A stretch of DNA of 64,000 nucleotides from Epiperipatus broadwayi (lineage: Eukaryota > Onychophora > Udeonychophora > Euonychophora > Peripatidae): NCBI GenBank assembly GCA_028023455.1, contig JAQFVV010000028.1, positions 817,501 through 881,500 on the forward strand. Reading direction: 5' to 3'. Position 1 is the stretch's first letter. Every line of letters begins with the position of its first letter. Both the position numbers and the translations under genes were made by a program. Below, piece by piece: positions 22,233-33,440 of this stretch. Below the pieces are notes generated by a model. The model did no database searches, was not told the origin of the DNA, and was given only the letters and a program-made list of their open reading frames with translations.

Positions 22233-23400
22233 TACTCGTTTATATAACAACAAATGCTCCTTTGATCTACATTGAGATTCACCTATATATGCCTTTTCAC
22301 AAATACACAACCATTTATATATTGCACAATTTTGATTTAAAATACTACATCTATTTTTTGAATTATTTATTAATCTATTTAAATTAGAAGTAGTATAAAA
22401 TGTGACTCCACATATATTTTTATATATCTGTTTTATAAATTTCACTTGTTCATTATAAATAAATGGTATTGATATTCAAGTATATTTTATTTTATCAATA
22501 TCTATAGCACTTAAAATATTACTATTATTATTAAACTTAGTAACAATACTATAAATTAATTTATGATCATATCCAATATTTAACAAATCCATAGTAAATA
22601 CATTTATGTTACTTATTTTATCAGAACTATATTTACATAACTTATTATTCCTAAATAAAAATGATTTTAAACTGGATAATTTATATACTATTGGCACATT
22701 TGAATACCAAGGAATATATCCTCTTTTTTCAATATCTTTTATTACCATACAATAATCTAATTTATTTTTATTATGAGTAATTTTAATATCTAAATATTGA
22801 ATTGACTTTTTTTTTTTCAAAAGATTTACTCCATTTTAAACCTTCTAAACTATTTAATTCATTGAATAACAAATTTATGACATCTAAACTTCCACAAACA
22901 AAAACATCATCAACATACCTGTAATAAATTATAATATCTTGGTAATATAATATTATTAAGAATTATATCTTCATATCTTGATACTACAAAATTACATATT
23001 TGTGAAACTACAGGAAGTCCCATAGGCTAACCATTATCCATTTTATAATAATTTTCATTAAACATAGCATATGTATTTTTATCAATAAAATATAATACAT
23101 CATTTACAAATTTTACTTTCTTGACATCAACTTTTTTTAACATCAAAGCATCTAATATAATTTTTATAGATTTTAATCTATCTATTGAACCGTACATCTC
23201 ACATATATCAAATGTACAAATACTATCATTTTCATTAATATTAATATGAATTTTCTTTACAAAATCAAACGATGAACTAATAGTATATTTTCCAAATCCA
23301 AGAACATCTTTTAATAATGTTTCTATAAATCTACAAGTTTCATAGTAAAATGATCCACCAAAGTCAATCATTAATCTTAAAGGTTTATCTTGTTTATGTA
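22080..23400 (-). pseudogene. Penelope-like element: reverse transcriptase plus GIY-YIG endonuclease
   Basis: PLE polyprotein that would nick the target with its GIY-YIG nuclease and prime reverse transcription there. Read on the minus strand from 23400: MIDFGG, motif A FDICEMYGSI, motif B MGLP (about 23020), the catalytic box YRYVDDVFVCG with YVDD at 22917-22906, the thumb region IQYLDIKI ... RGYIPWYSN, then the GIY-YIG domain with IYKW-C-C-KAYIGES and a histidine-containing DHNVTCNY tail ending at 22080. Breaks: an in-frame TAG replaces the residue before PMGLP (23027-23029), a frameshift precedes YVDD, and another lies in an A-run near 22810. The 5-prime part is missing. It is identifiable and only moderately decayed but not functional as it stands. 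Confidence 0.9.
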
Positions 23401-23485
23401 GTTTAATATTCGAAAAAATCTTAGGACAAATTGCAGCAGATGGATAAAGACGATAATATGTATGAGCATCTATATATAAACGAGT

Positions 23486-23892
23486 ACAAAAATCAAGACA
23501 AGAGAATGTTAGAAATGATGACGTATCACTGTCAGTATTTTTTGATCATAATGTAACATGTAATTATGGTTTTGATTTTAATAAAGTTAAGATTTTGTGT
23601 ATTGAAAGAAATAATAATAAACGCAAAATTAAAGAAGCTATGTTAATAAAAAGTGAAAAGCAACATTTGATAAATAGACAGGCTGCCAATATAAAAATTA
23701 ATGAATTGTGGGAAAATTGATGTATGACGTATTACTTTTTGTTTACATTTGTAACGGTTTTGTGTAATACAATTTGAATCTAGTTGATAACGACTACATA
23801 GATAGTTGAAAGTACTTCTATTAAATTGTGGTATATATTTGTTTTTTAAAATATTTTTTACTGTATTAATAATTGTATTGTTTTGAATAATT
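23486..23892 (+). repeat. Upstream inverted arm of the PLE
   Basis: Inverted copy of the element's own 3-prime end. The plus strand reads SRQENVRND, FFDHNVTCNY, KVKILCIERNNN, KIKEAM and on to a stop at 23718, a longer version of the endonuclease C-terminus than in the main reading frame. It then runs into the same non-coding tail, including the UUGAUAA ... GAAAGUAC order at about 23783-23817. Inverted terminal copies are characteristic of PLE insertions. Confidence 0.85.
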
Positions 23893-23899
23893 ATATATA

Positions 23900-23975
23900 T
23901 TTTATTATAATTGGAATACAGACATTGATATATATATAATTGGAATACAGACATTGATATATATATATATATATA
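23900..23975. repeat. Short duplicated TTGGAATACAGACATTGATA plus (TA)n
   Basis: TTGGAATACAGACATTGATA occurs twice, at about 23910 and 23939, each followed by a TA tract. Confidence 0.85.
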
Positions 23976-24149
23976 TCTGATGATAAGAGGCAAAATGTCT
24001 TTACTATTAATGCAAAACTTGAAACATCTGAACTAAAAATTGGTATTAAGAGGTACCTGTCTTCGGTTTCAATTATGGGATGTAATACAATTAGGAAAAT
24101 TTCATTTAAGGATACCTTCAAAATTTTAAAAATATAATGGCTAGATTGT

Positions 24150-24745
24150 AAAGACAATCAATATTTTTTTCCACTTGCTATACTCTAGCGACCTTGTCCT
24201 CAATATTGGTTACAATCTCATATTCATGTTATTATAACTAACTTTTTTAATAATCTTTCTCACACCACACTTGCCCCCCCCCTAATGATAAAAAATGGTC
24301 CAGTCTTCCCTATATTTCGAAGATTGTAAATAAGTTAAAAAATATATGCTTCAATAAATATAATATTTCTTTCTGATCACCTCCTTCACTTAACAAACTG
24401 TTAAACAAACTCCATGGACAAAATTCTCAAAAAAGCTTTTCATAATCATTTATAAAATTAACCACTCTAACTTCTCCTGCTTGAAGGCATATTATGGGGA
24501 AACCCATGCCAAGTTGCTTAACATAGTTTTTGTACAAACACACTAAGAAAATCACTGATTACTCTTTTCTTTGCCTAGACCATGAACTGATCTCTGGCCA
24601 TTGCTTCACTCTTTTTCCAGATGATGTTGCCCTTTTAGAGAGTGATGATAGAAAAAGAAAAATTAATGAGGCTTTATCAATCTACAGGCATGCCAACATC
24701 ACCAGCAAGAAGGAATTCAGCAACTTGCTCTCTAAAAAATGATGT
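24150..24745 (+). pseudogene. Second PLE fragment: thumb and GIY-YIG endonuclease
   Basis: A different PLE lineage from the one next to it. Plus-strand pieces in different frames give a thumb-like YISKIVNKLKNIC-type segment (about 24311-24350), then YKI ... SCLKAYYGET with a following H (about 24453-24535), which is the GIY-YIG signature with its conserved GET. The remainder is in frame at 24580-24741: DHELISGHC, LFPDDVALLESDD, KRKINEALSIY, ending LLSKK and a stop. The H-x-H-spaced C-terminus and the R-KINEA block match the usual PLE endonuclease end. It carries at least two frameshifts, and no upstream reverse-transcriptase core is preserved. Confidence 0.65.
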
Positions 24746-24749
24746 GTAT

Positions 24750-25790
24750 AGCCCTCTCTTCTCATTAACATGCACATTTTCTCAGTTTATTTTGATCCCT
24801 TTGATATTTATATACAACATTACCTGTGAATCACAATTCCTCACTTTCTTTATTCTGCCATGATTATGATAACTGGTTGTATCAAAAGTACTTAACATCA
24901 ATAAATGTTTTTTTTATAGTTGTAACCTGTTTTGTTTTGAAATGTAACATTTACCTTTCCTTAGAGTACATTATTGTAAAATCACATCTTCATTGTAAAT
25001 GGACAAGAAAAAAAAAGAATAATTTAAAATTTCCTAAGTAAGGATATTATAGTGAACATGAACATGGTTTTCATGGGTGAGGCAGAACCCATTTTACATT
25101 ATAAAGTTTATCTCAAAGGCATTCTAAAGACAACAGTATTTATTTCTTTGATTGATAAGATCTGACTGAGAATAAAAATAATGGAAAGCTATAATTAGAA
25201 AAGATGTTGAATTTCTGTCAGAAGGAAAAGTTTAGAAAAAAGTTGAAACATTATCACAAAATATCAAACAGATTAATAGAGTAGCATGTTCTATATGTGG
25301 GTGTATTTGTGGTTCGTATATTTGTTTGTATAATCATTGCAAACATTTATGTATTTTTTTTCCTGGCATTGAAAAAATCATATTCATTTGTAAGTAGCTG
25401 ATATTATTGCTGAAATTTGAAGCAGCTGATAGGAAACTTTCGCAAAGTTTTTAAAATTAAACTGGTTAAAAGCAAGAACTCTTTTTTGATTTCTGAATTT
25501 GCTGATACTATCCTGGCTACATTTTTAATTTATTATTTAAATGTAATTTTTTAATTAAAGGCTTTTATTTAACTTAGAAACTCTGTTAAGTATAAATTTT
25601 GTAATCAAGATACAACAGACTTCTATCAAATGAACTTTCTCAAATTTTTTTTTACATATTTTAAAAATCAACGGCAAGATAATATGACAATGAAATACTT
25701 TAGTCTGATCTCCTTGTTGGCAGTAGAAGAGTTATAAACATGCTGATGCTGTTTCAGTAATTTTGTGTGACACATGTGAAAAAGCAGCTT
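24750..25790. other. AT-rich non-coding stretch
   Basis: Short open frames only, with no recognisable domain. Confidence 0.45.
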
Positions 25791-25795
25791 ATTTT

Positions 25796-26130
25796 GAAAC
25801 ATTTTTATTTAACCATAATACGTGTATAAAATATTTTATAATAACCACTTTTACTTACTATGCACTAAAAAGCCAAAAAATAATTGGTTTCTTTGAAAAT
25901 TAGGGTTTTGATGTTTAACTTGAAATAAAAGGGTGGGATGATCAGATATTAATTAATTCAATCACTTGCTATAATAATCATTATGAATTAATTATTTGTG
26001 GATGACCCATATGTTCATTTCAAGTTAAATATAAAATCCATAATTATCATTGTAGAAAACAATTGTTTTAGCTTTTTAGTGCATAGTAAATAAAAACATT
26101 TATTACAAAATATTATTTATAAACATAATA
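25796..26130. repeat. Foldback element
   Basis: Left arm 25796-25970 and right arm 25990-26130 are diverged reverse complements. Matching blocks include TTACTATGCACTAAAAAGC / GCTTTTTAGTGCATAGTAA, TTTAACTTGAAAT / ATTTCAAGTTAAA and GGGTGGGATGATC / GGATGACCC. There is no coding capacity and the boundaries are approximate. Confidence 0.75.
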
Positions 26131-26394
26131 TGTAAACATTAATTCTTATTAAGTGCATGGTCAGCACATAATTACATATAAGACTTTAACCTTAATACTA
26201 TGTGCCTTGAGTGCTTAATTTTTACCACAAGAGGGACCTCTACAAAATCTTAACACAAGATTACAACTTTATAAAGATAAGAGCGGCCATCTAATCTTCA
26301 ATCTACTTTCTAATTATATAAGAAAATCTAAAGCATTTTAATTTGAGAGTGTGAGCTAATAAGTTCTTCACTAATTGAGTCCATTTAAAATAAT

Positions 26395-26830
26395 AACAAC
26401 TGCCTTCTAGCCCATGTCAATAACTTTTACAGTAAGGAAATGAAATACTTCTTACCAAATATTTTAGATTTTTTAAGTTATCTAGAACAATAAAAGCCAG
26501 AAAGCAAACTTAAACCAGTTTATAACTTAAACCAAAATGTAAATTGATTTTTAAATAACTGATATTAAGTTTACAGAGCAGAGATATCTCACTCATTTCT
26601 AAAACTCTCTAACAAATAAACACGTCATATGTGTAATGTTAAATAATATTGAATAAATATAATGTCAATTTACATTAAAATATATAAGCTGGTTTAAGTT
26701 TGCTCTCTGGCTGTTATTGTTCTAGATAATTCTAAGTAAAAAGATCTAAAATATGGTAAGAAGTGGTTCATTTTCTTATTGTGAAAAGTTATTGAACATA
26801 GAAATTAGAGGGCAGTTCAATTATTGTTTA
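26395..26830. repeat. Foldback element with 140-bp arms
   Basis: The left arm (26395-26530) and right arm (26681-26825) pair, for example TTATCTAGAACAATAA / TTATTGTTCTAGATAA, AAGCAAACTTAAACCAG / CTGGTTTAAGTTTGCT and AACTGCC / GGCAGTT. The 150-bp centre is AT-rich. It lies about 260 bp from the previous foldback element but is unrelated in sequence. Confidence 0.78.
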
Positions 26831-27066
26831 AAGTCGAAGTAAATTTCACAACATCATATTTATTCAATGTTAAAATATTATTTAACATGATATATAATAG
26901 TTTTCAATGTTATGATTGTTGGCAATGTAAAACTTTATTTAGTTTGGTTTATTAGTTGTGGTTGAGTGTGCTTTTATGGGTTAAGAATCTGGTTTAAGCA
27001 GCCCCAGCTAAAAAAAAAACAACAAACTGAATAAAATTTTATTATTATCCTATTAAATCTTAATTA

Positions 27067-27284
27067 AGCCAATAAACATCACATAATCACTACTTCTTAA
27101 GCTTGCTTATAACTTATTAAAACAGGCAAAACTCACTATATGCATTGCCACACGCAGCAAGCTAGAGTAATCAATGGATGACAGAAGACTTGTGCATAAA
27201 ATCCCCATCTAGTGCCTACTCATCCAATATCCCCAGACTAGATTTCTGTGGGTGGCAATGCATATTGTGAGTTTTGCCTGTTTT
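27067..27284 (-). repeat. Family A, 218-bp internally deleted copy
   Basis: Family end (CAATAAACATCACATAATC), AAAACAGGCAAAACTC, CAATGGATGACAGAAG, AGTGCCTACTCATCCAATAT and half of one ribozyme (CCCCAGACTAGATTTCTG), then GAGTTTTGCCTGTTTT closing the inverted termini. The flanks AAATCTTAATTA (27055-27066) and AAATTCTAATTA (27285-27296) match at 10 of 12 positions and are probably the target duplication. Confidence 0.85.
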
Positions 27285-27847
27285 AAATTCTAATTACATT
27301 TCTATGTAAAAAAAATGTTATATACAATTTGAAAATTATAATTTCTTTGATTTTACATATAATATACAGTGATTTATTAATTATACACAATAAAATATGT
27401 ATTGCAGTATTATATTTATATATTATTGACATATTTCAGATTATTGGTTTTCTAAATATACTCTTCAGACTGATTTTTTATTTCCCCAATGACATTAAAC
27501 CAACTGCCATGTCACATAATTTTTTCCAATAGAATCTATCTTCACTCTACTTTAAAGCCACCTAGTGTCAGCTTAATAAATCTATATTTATCAGATGGTG
27601 TAATGCCATAAACCCAGCTCCAGATTATTTCTAAGTTTTCTTTCATCAGTGAAGAATAGAATTCAAAACTAGAACTAATGTACTTAAGCATCTAGAAAAC
27701 ATCTTTTAAATCATTTATGTTATTCAAACTCAAATACTCAGAGCTTTTATTTTAGGATATTAGATTTAATAGTATAAAGCTAATAGACATAGTCAAAATC
27801 AGAGTCATAGATCACATGACTCAATTCTCTTAAGCTTGTAAGATATA

Positions 27848-27880
27848 CACAATGAGCATTTGCCAATTGCTCATTGTGTA
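27848..27880. repeat. Short perfect hairpin
   Basis: ACACAATGAGCA is followed after a 9-bp loop by TGCTCATTGTGT. A stem of this strength is notable in AT-rich DNA, but there is no sign of a terminator role. Confidence 0.7.
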
Positions 27881-27894
27881 AAGCTAATATACTT

Positions 27895-28300
27895 TGTCAT
27901 TTAAACAGACAAGAGTAGAGATATTTCAGATTACTCAATGAAATATGAACAGATATATGGCAGTAGTAACAAGTTGAGATCAAAACAAAATACATAAGGA
28001 AAAAGCAAAGAGTATACATGATTTAATTTGAAAGAATTAAAAGGCTTCATGGAACAGAACTAGACATATTACTAGAAGATATAATATAGATGGAGGACAA
28101 AGTTCTAAATTGGATTCCAAAAAATTGTGAATATATAAAAAGAGACCACTTGGGAGATAGATGGCTGAAGTAAGGAAAGTTTCTGGTATGATGTAAAGTA
28201 GAAAGGTTATGGATAAGAGAAAGTGGGATTATCTTGGAGAAATCTTCATCCTGCAATGGATTGACAATAGTCAAAAAGATGATAATGTTGGATGTAAAGT
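27895..28300 (+). pseudogene. LINE C-terminal fragment, second copy
   Basis: Aligns by eye with 17500-17890: AGAGATATTTCAGA, CTCAATGAAATATGAA, the GATGTAAAGTAGAAAGGTTAT / GATGTGGAGAAGC block and the terminal CATCCTGCAATGGATTGA. It is the tail of the same non-LTR polyprotein, with frequent stops. No reverse-transcriptase core is present here. Only the position of repeated blocks supports the call. Confidence 0.5.
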
Positions 28301-28309
28301 GGAAAAATG

Positions 28310-29335
28310 GTTGCTAAGTCCATATATGCATTATATTCTAGTTTTTAATCCTCATGTTTATTGATGAAGCAAAAGCTGGAAACTGGTATAGAAATGATGA
28401 TCTTATAGCATCATGCATTCTGATTGGTGTTTCATTGATTATTCAAGTTTACATTAGATAGCAATTAAGTATAATGAAATAATTTTCTTATAATATCAAA
28501 CGGTTTTTAATTAGTGAATGAATTATTATATATTTTAGGAACATAGTGAATTTTCATCCTACTTCCATGTTTTTTTTTCTATAAAATTTTGCAATTATAT
28601 ATGATTCCTTTTTCTTTTTTAAAGATATATTTCAAATTACTTTATAAAAGGTTTCTTGAAGATAATGTCATTTTTATTTATAATTATATTTTTAAGAAGT
28701 TCATCATATAATAAGTTATTGTTTTTATAAACCAATTCTCTTTTTTTATGTATATAATAAACTTATATTAAATTAACTATTCATTTTTTGCAATAATGTT
28801 AGATTCTTATTTTAAAGGATTATATACAGAATATTTTTAATATTTTGAATGTAATCTATAAAGACTTTGGCTTAAATAATTAATGTTAAAAAAACCTAAG
28901 ATGATTTATCAACTTCAATAAAAAAAAAAAAGTACAACTTTGTATGATATAAACATCAGAAGTAATAAAAATAGAGACAAACGAACAGAAAATTTAAAAA
29001 ATGTAGATTTAAAAAGAAGACAGGAATAATGATATAAATATAAGATTTTAAAATGATGTTTTAACCCCTTCTTGTGTTCCTTATGAAATATTTTATGAGA
29101 GTGCTAATGTAACGTGCTGTGCGATTGAAATATCACCTCCTTTACCAGATGTTCTATAACCATTACATATATTTAGACCCCTGAATATACTCATGTAAAT
29201 AGATGGATATCTTTTATCTTGCAAAAAAACAAAAGCCATGTTTGCATGCTAGCAAAGACGGAAAAGTGGTAATTTCAATGGACCTTATCACTGAATATTA
29301 TGTGCCAAAAAAGTGAAATATGTAAACATTTTATT
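28310..29335. other. AT-rich non-coding stretch
   Basis: No element recognised. There are poly(A) at 28920-28932 and TA-rich tracts. Confidence 0.45.
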
Positions 29336-29342
29336 ACCCATT

Positions 29343-29575
29343 TATAATAAATATAGGGGACTTAAACTCACACTTTCAAGCCCCTTCACTATCCACACTA
29401 TCTCATACTACTGATACACATGACCACACACATTCAGAAAAGATAAATAATCACTAATATTCGTCATGCGTATCAGTAGTATGAAATAGTGTGGATAGTG
29501 AAGGGGTTTGAAAGTCTGACTTCAAATCCCCTATATTTACAATTAGGCTCCAGGTATAAGAATATCTGGTATTTC
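29343..29575. repeat. Family D palindrome
   Basis: Inverted arms (about 29349-29426 and 29466-29540) carry the D tail: read on the plus strand the right arm has GATAGTGTGGATAGTGAAGG, GAAAGTCTGACTTCAAATCC (a tRNA B-box-like match) and AATTAGGCTCCAGGTAT. The ribozyme head has been lost at the centre. Confidence 0.8.
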
Positions 29576-29966
29576 AAATCTTTCTATTTATAATATTAAA
29601 ATATATAATATTTAATAAATAAATAATGTATATGTTTAAATTTAAGTTGTTTATATGAGTTAGAAAGCATGCCATCGTAATATCATCTTTATTTAAATCT
29701 ACATTTTTTAAAGCAATAATTTTGTGGTAATATTTATTACTGTTTTTATTATCAATAATAATTAAAAATATAAATTTTAAAATTATTTATTATTTCTGAA
29801 AGAATATATATATTGAAGTTGTTTTTTTTTTTTTTTACACATACACACACAAACAGATTATCAAAATGCCATATATGTTTTAGAAAATCTTTTTTTTCAT
29901 TATAAGACAATAAAAATACATCTTAAAAAGATTTAAAAAATTTAAGATAAAAGCTACTGTATGAGA

Positions 29967-30790
29967 ATAACCCTCCCGTACATTGACAGTTGTCTTTGTT
30001 CTCACTTGCTATAAATTTTTAAATTTATTAGAATATAATAAACTTGACTTCATTTGATAGATATATTTGTTTAGAAATGAAATAAATTTTAAAGAAATCA
30101 CATTTTATTTTTGGAATTATTAAAAAACTTAAATTTTAATCAAAATAAAGCTACATTTCAGCATTCAACTGCTAGCAGGACCAGATTCCATTTGTACGAT
30201 GAACAAAATCTTTGTTCAACATTTGTTTTTAAAACCTCAATGAATAATTATTAACATCTAGTAAATCTATCAACCTATATTTTAAAAACTTCAAATTTTT
30301 TGATATTGCTATATTTTCTAACAGACTATCACAGTGATGTAATTTTTAGAGATGATAATTTACACACCACCGTAATATTCATAGCAGTGTTATTCAAAAA
30401 AATATAATCTTCTATATTTAATAATGAAACACTTCTGTAGAAAATAAGTATGTAATAATATATACTTGATTCCTAATAATTATAATTCAATGATTATGCA
30501 AATAATCATAAGCATTCCAAAAAAATCAAGTTTTTAGTCATTCATAATATTTTCTTGAAGTAATATCACAGAGATCGAGAACCGTCAAGAATATGAGTGC
30601 TCTTCATTGTGGAACTTATCATACTTTGAAAGTCCCACTTTTTAAATTATTCTGACATCTTCAGAAATTTTTTGAAATTATATTAGAAAAAAAATTTGTG
30701 AATTTTAAAGTTTTTTTTTTAAAATGTTACTAAAATCTCTCAATAGAGTGCTAAAGTTTCAAATTCAATTTCTTGATTTTCAGATTGTTA
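29967..30790. repeat. Dispersed repeat J, copy 1
   Basis: Resembles 46440-47300 in direct orientation along its whole length. Shared blocks in order include CATTTGATAGATAT, TTTGTTTAGAAAT, TTTTAATCAAAA, AAAATCTTTGTT, AAATCTATCAA, TATGTAATAATATATA, AATAATCATAA, AAAAATCAAGTTTTTAG and AATATTTTCTTGAAGTAAT. No long open frame and no known domain. The nature of the element is unknown. Confidence 0.7.
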
Positions 30791-31026
30791 AATTGTCAGT
30801 CTCTCCAAGAGGAAGATTATATTAACCCACAACAGCTACATGCAATTTTATAACATAAATATCATGCACATGAAGATGATAGTACTCATTAGAAAAGTAT
30901 TATTTTATGGTAGAATTATAGTTCCAAATGGGTATTTAAAAGAAGTAAAATGAAAAATAATGATTACTTTGAGTCTTATGTCATCTGCATTTATTGTCAC
31001 TGCCATTATTAGTAGTTTCAGACCTT

Positions 31027-31050
31027 CTAATGTTCCTAACGAACATTAGG
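31027..31050. repeat. Short hairpin
   Basis: CTAATGTTC and GAACATTAG are separated by 5 bp. The function is unknown. Confidence 0.5.
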
Positions 31051-31140
31051 AACCTTTCCTCTAAGTATGGATTTGAAAGAAATCTTGCTAATACTTATAA
31101 TATTTGAAATACAGGCATTCTTCATATATGGAGCTTAATT

Positions 31141-31516
31141 GTAAATATAGGGGATTTGAACACAGACTTTCAATCACCCTTCAACTATCCATATTATCTC
31201 ATACTACTGATAGACATGATCACACACATGTAGAAAAGGCAAATATTAACCAACATATGTATTTCATGTAGAACCAGCATTCATCAGTTGGACCAGATCA
31301 TCATCTCTCACACATATATAATCAGTGCTCAGTTTATATTAAGATATCACATGTTCATACTTTAATGGATAGGCTTCAAACCACTCCACCATTCAACTCT
31401 TCAGGCATCCATATCATTAAAAATCTGAAGGGCTGAAGAGTTTGAGGTTGGAGTGGATTGAAGCCTGTCCATTAAAGTATGAAAATTTGCTATCTTAATA
31501 TAAACAGAGCACTGAT

Positions 31517-31558
<42 letters not shown>

Positions 31559-31728
31559 GCAGAGGATAATCTGGACCAACTCATGAGTTCTGGTTAAGCA
31601 TGAAATATGTATATTCAGGATTATTTATCTTTTCTACATGTGTGTGGTCATGTGTATCAGTGGTATGAGATAGTGTGGATAGTTGAAGGGTGCTTGAAAG
31701 TCTGGGTTCAAATCCCCTATATTTACTA
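31141..31728. repeat. 588-bp near-palindrome of family D
   Basis: The outer ends are GTAAATATAGGGG and CCCCTATATTTAC. Each arm runs, inward, through the B-box-like GATTTGAACACAGAC, ACTATCCA-ATTATCTCATA, ACATGTAGAAAAG, the ribozyme head (left arm 31265-31315 on the minus strand with CUGAUGA and GAAAUAC; right arm 31568-31620 on the plus strand, core changed to CUCAUGA), then a second inner palindrome (31340-31510) with CATACTTTAATGGATAGGCTT and its partner. A (TA)n(GT)n tract interrupts the right arm at 31516-31558. Confidence 0.85.
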
Positions 31729-31729
31729 A

Positions 31730-32920
31730 TATTTATAAAAAATAATTTTCTTTGCTTAAATTTTTTGTATAAAATGAATGAGTTGACAGTTAAAATATTT
31801 AACATTTGTAAGCAATTACCACTGACCAATCTGAAGTCATCTCTGGTTTTCCATCATTAGAACATGTTTATGGTAACATTATGCAATAATATTATGTACA
31901 AAAGTAATACAACACATTTTCAAAAGCCTGTTAATTGAGTTCAAGTGAGCAGTTGAAGTTAGGAGATATAAAAGTTCTGAAGAAGATTGCTGGGGGAATC
32001 AAAACTGTAAACTGTAAAAGAGAGTGGTAAATAAAGCATTGTGTAACAGTAGTAAAGTACATGGATGATTTAGTATTATATGAAAACATATATTTATATA
32101 AAAATGTAGAATAAGAAATTACCATGGATGGCAAAAACAACTGAGGAATAAAATTACTTATGTTTAATCTACACATGGTAAGATGTCGATAAGCACCAAA
32201 GAAAAATAGCAACAACTTAACTATGTGAAATAAATTCGAACTAATTTGATTTTTGTAAAAGAGAGACATATTTAGGAAGGTACAGAGCTGGATACCTGTT
32301 TAATATAAAAAGTAATAAAATTAGAGCATTTGAAAATTAATAGTGGTATATTTGACTGCATATAGACAATGATAGTTAAATAGATGGAAGAATTAGTCTG
32401 AGCATATCATTAAAAACAGGGAAAGCATGAATACTATAAGTTTATGGCAGGGATAAACTCAAGACGTAAAATGTTGCTCAATCAAAACTCAACTTTATCA
32501 CTTTCAGTATGTGATCACATGACTTATATGACAAATCATGCAATTGTTTTCATTATGAAGACAAATAAGAAAAAAAGATAAAAAATGATTGATAACATAA
32601 AGACTATGAATAGTTGGGATGTTTAAAAAGTATAATAAAAGACAGTTTGACAGCCAAAAATGATATGTAAAATCTGAATGCTGATTATAAGAATAAATAC
32701 TTTTTAGAATAAAACAGAAATACTTTAGCTTTTCAGGGGAATGTTTCATACTTATGTTTACTCTACAAACATATTATCACTGTATTATTTTCAATTAGGA
32801 TGTCAGATTCAGTACTATGATAATAATTTCTGTTAGACATTGAAGAATACCATAAATGATAATCAATTACGCAGATTACAAAAAGACATAATCTTAAACA
32901 CATGAACATCTTTTGAGTCA
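31730..32920. other. AT-rich non-coding stretch
   Basis: Minus-strand open frames at 31931-32269 and 32504-32749 have no recognisable domain and no codon support. Confidence 0.45.
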
Positions 32921-32923
32921 TAA

Positions 32924-33211
32924 AACCTACTTTCCAGCGGATTATACACAAAAGAAGTTTTTGATAGAAAGACTATTCCTGGTGTAGTATATTTTATTTC
33001 TTGTTTATTTTGTAAGAAGGTTTACATAGGTCAGATTAGTTTGAGCATAAATGAAAGAATAAAGATACATAAAAGTAGGGTTAGAAATAAATATCTTAGT
33101 TCTGTTTCACATATCAGTGAAAAAGATACAGGCCACACTATTAATTTTGATGAAGCTAAAGTTGTCTTCTTTGAGAGAAATGAAATAAAAAGAAGAAATA
33201 AAGAATCTTAA
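32924..33211 (+). pseudogene. Third PLE fragment: GIY-YIG endonuclease C-terminus
   Basis: A 95-codon open segment in one frame. It reads KTIPGVVYFISC, CKKVYIGQ, ERIKIHKSRV, SHISEKDTGHTINF, AKVVFFERNEIKRRNKES and a stop. That is the full order of a PLE GIY-YIG domain: G-V-Y, two cysteines, YIGQ, R and H, then the GHTINF block and the R-KES end. There is no start codon in context; the segment is open from the stop at 32921, so it is 5-prime truncated and the reverse transcriptase is missing. The tail that follows (33331-33440) is the sequence duplicated in the palindrome at 5752-6003, which ties that palindrome to this lineage. Confidence 0.85.
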
Positions 33212-33330
33212 TTATTAAGAATTTATGATTTTAAAGCAATTAACTTATTTAAAAGTTCTTTTAATATTAAGGATGTATGGTAGGTAAGTGGAATTGTGGG
33301 TAATGTTTAGAATAAATATGTTGTCGTTTG

Positions 33331-33440
33331 TAGTTCTTTATATTTGAGCAGTCTTCTTGTAGCAATGAAACCATTGGTAGTGTTTTAGAGTTTATTTCCT
33401 TGGCTAATCTGGTTGAGTTCTGAATTAGAGATAATTTTGA
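33331..33440 (+). repeat. PLE 3-prime tail with hammerhead-derived motif
   Basis: TAGTTCTTTATATTTGAGCAG ... GTAGCAATGAAACC. AGUUCU can pair with AGAGUU and AUAU with GUGU as stem I, and CC-AUU-GG then UA fits a short stem III and cleavage site. The CUGANGA core is not canonical (UUUGAGCAG), so it is at best a decayed ribozyme. Confidence 0.45.

Noticed and set aside
22476-23371. Several separate small genes on the minus strand
   Set aside because: They are consecutive pieces of one PLE reading frame separated by a stop and frameshifts.
31581-31829. Minus-strand frame with LSSTLQLSTLSHT, also at 47903-48115
   Set aside because: A translation of family D in both places, with no start context or homology to a protein.
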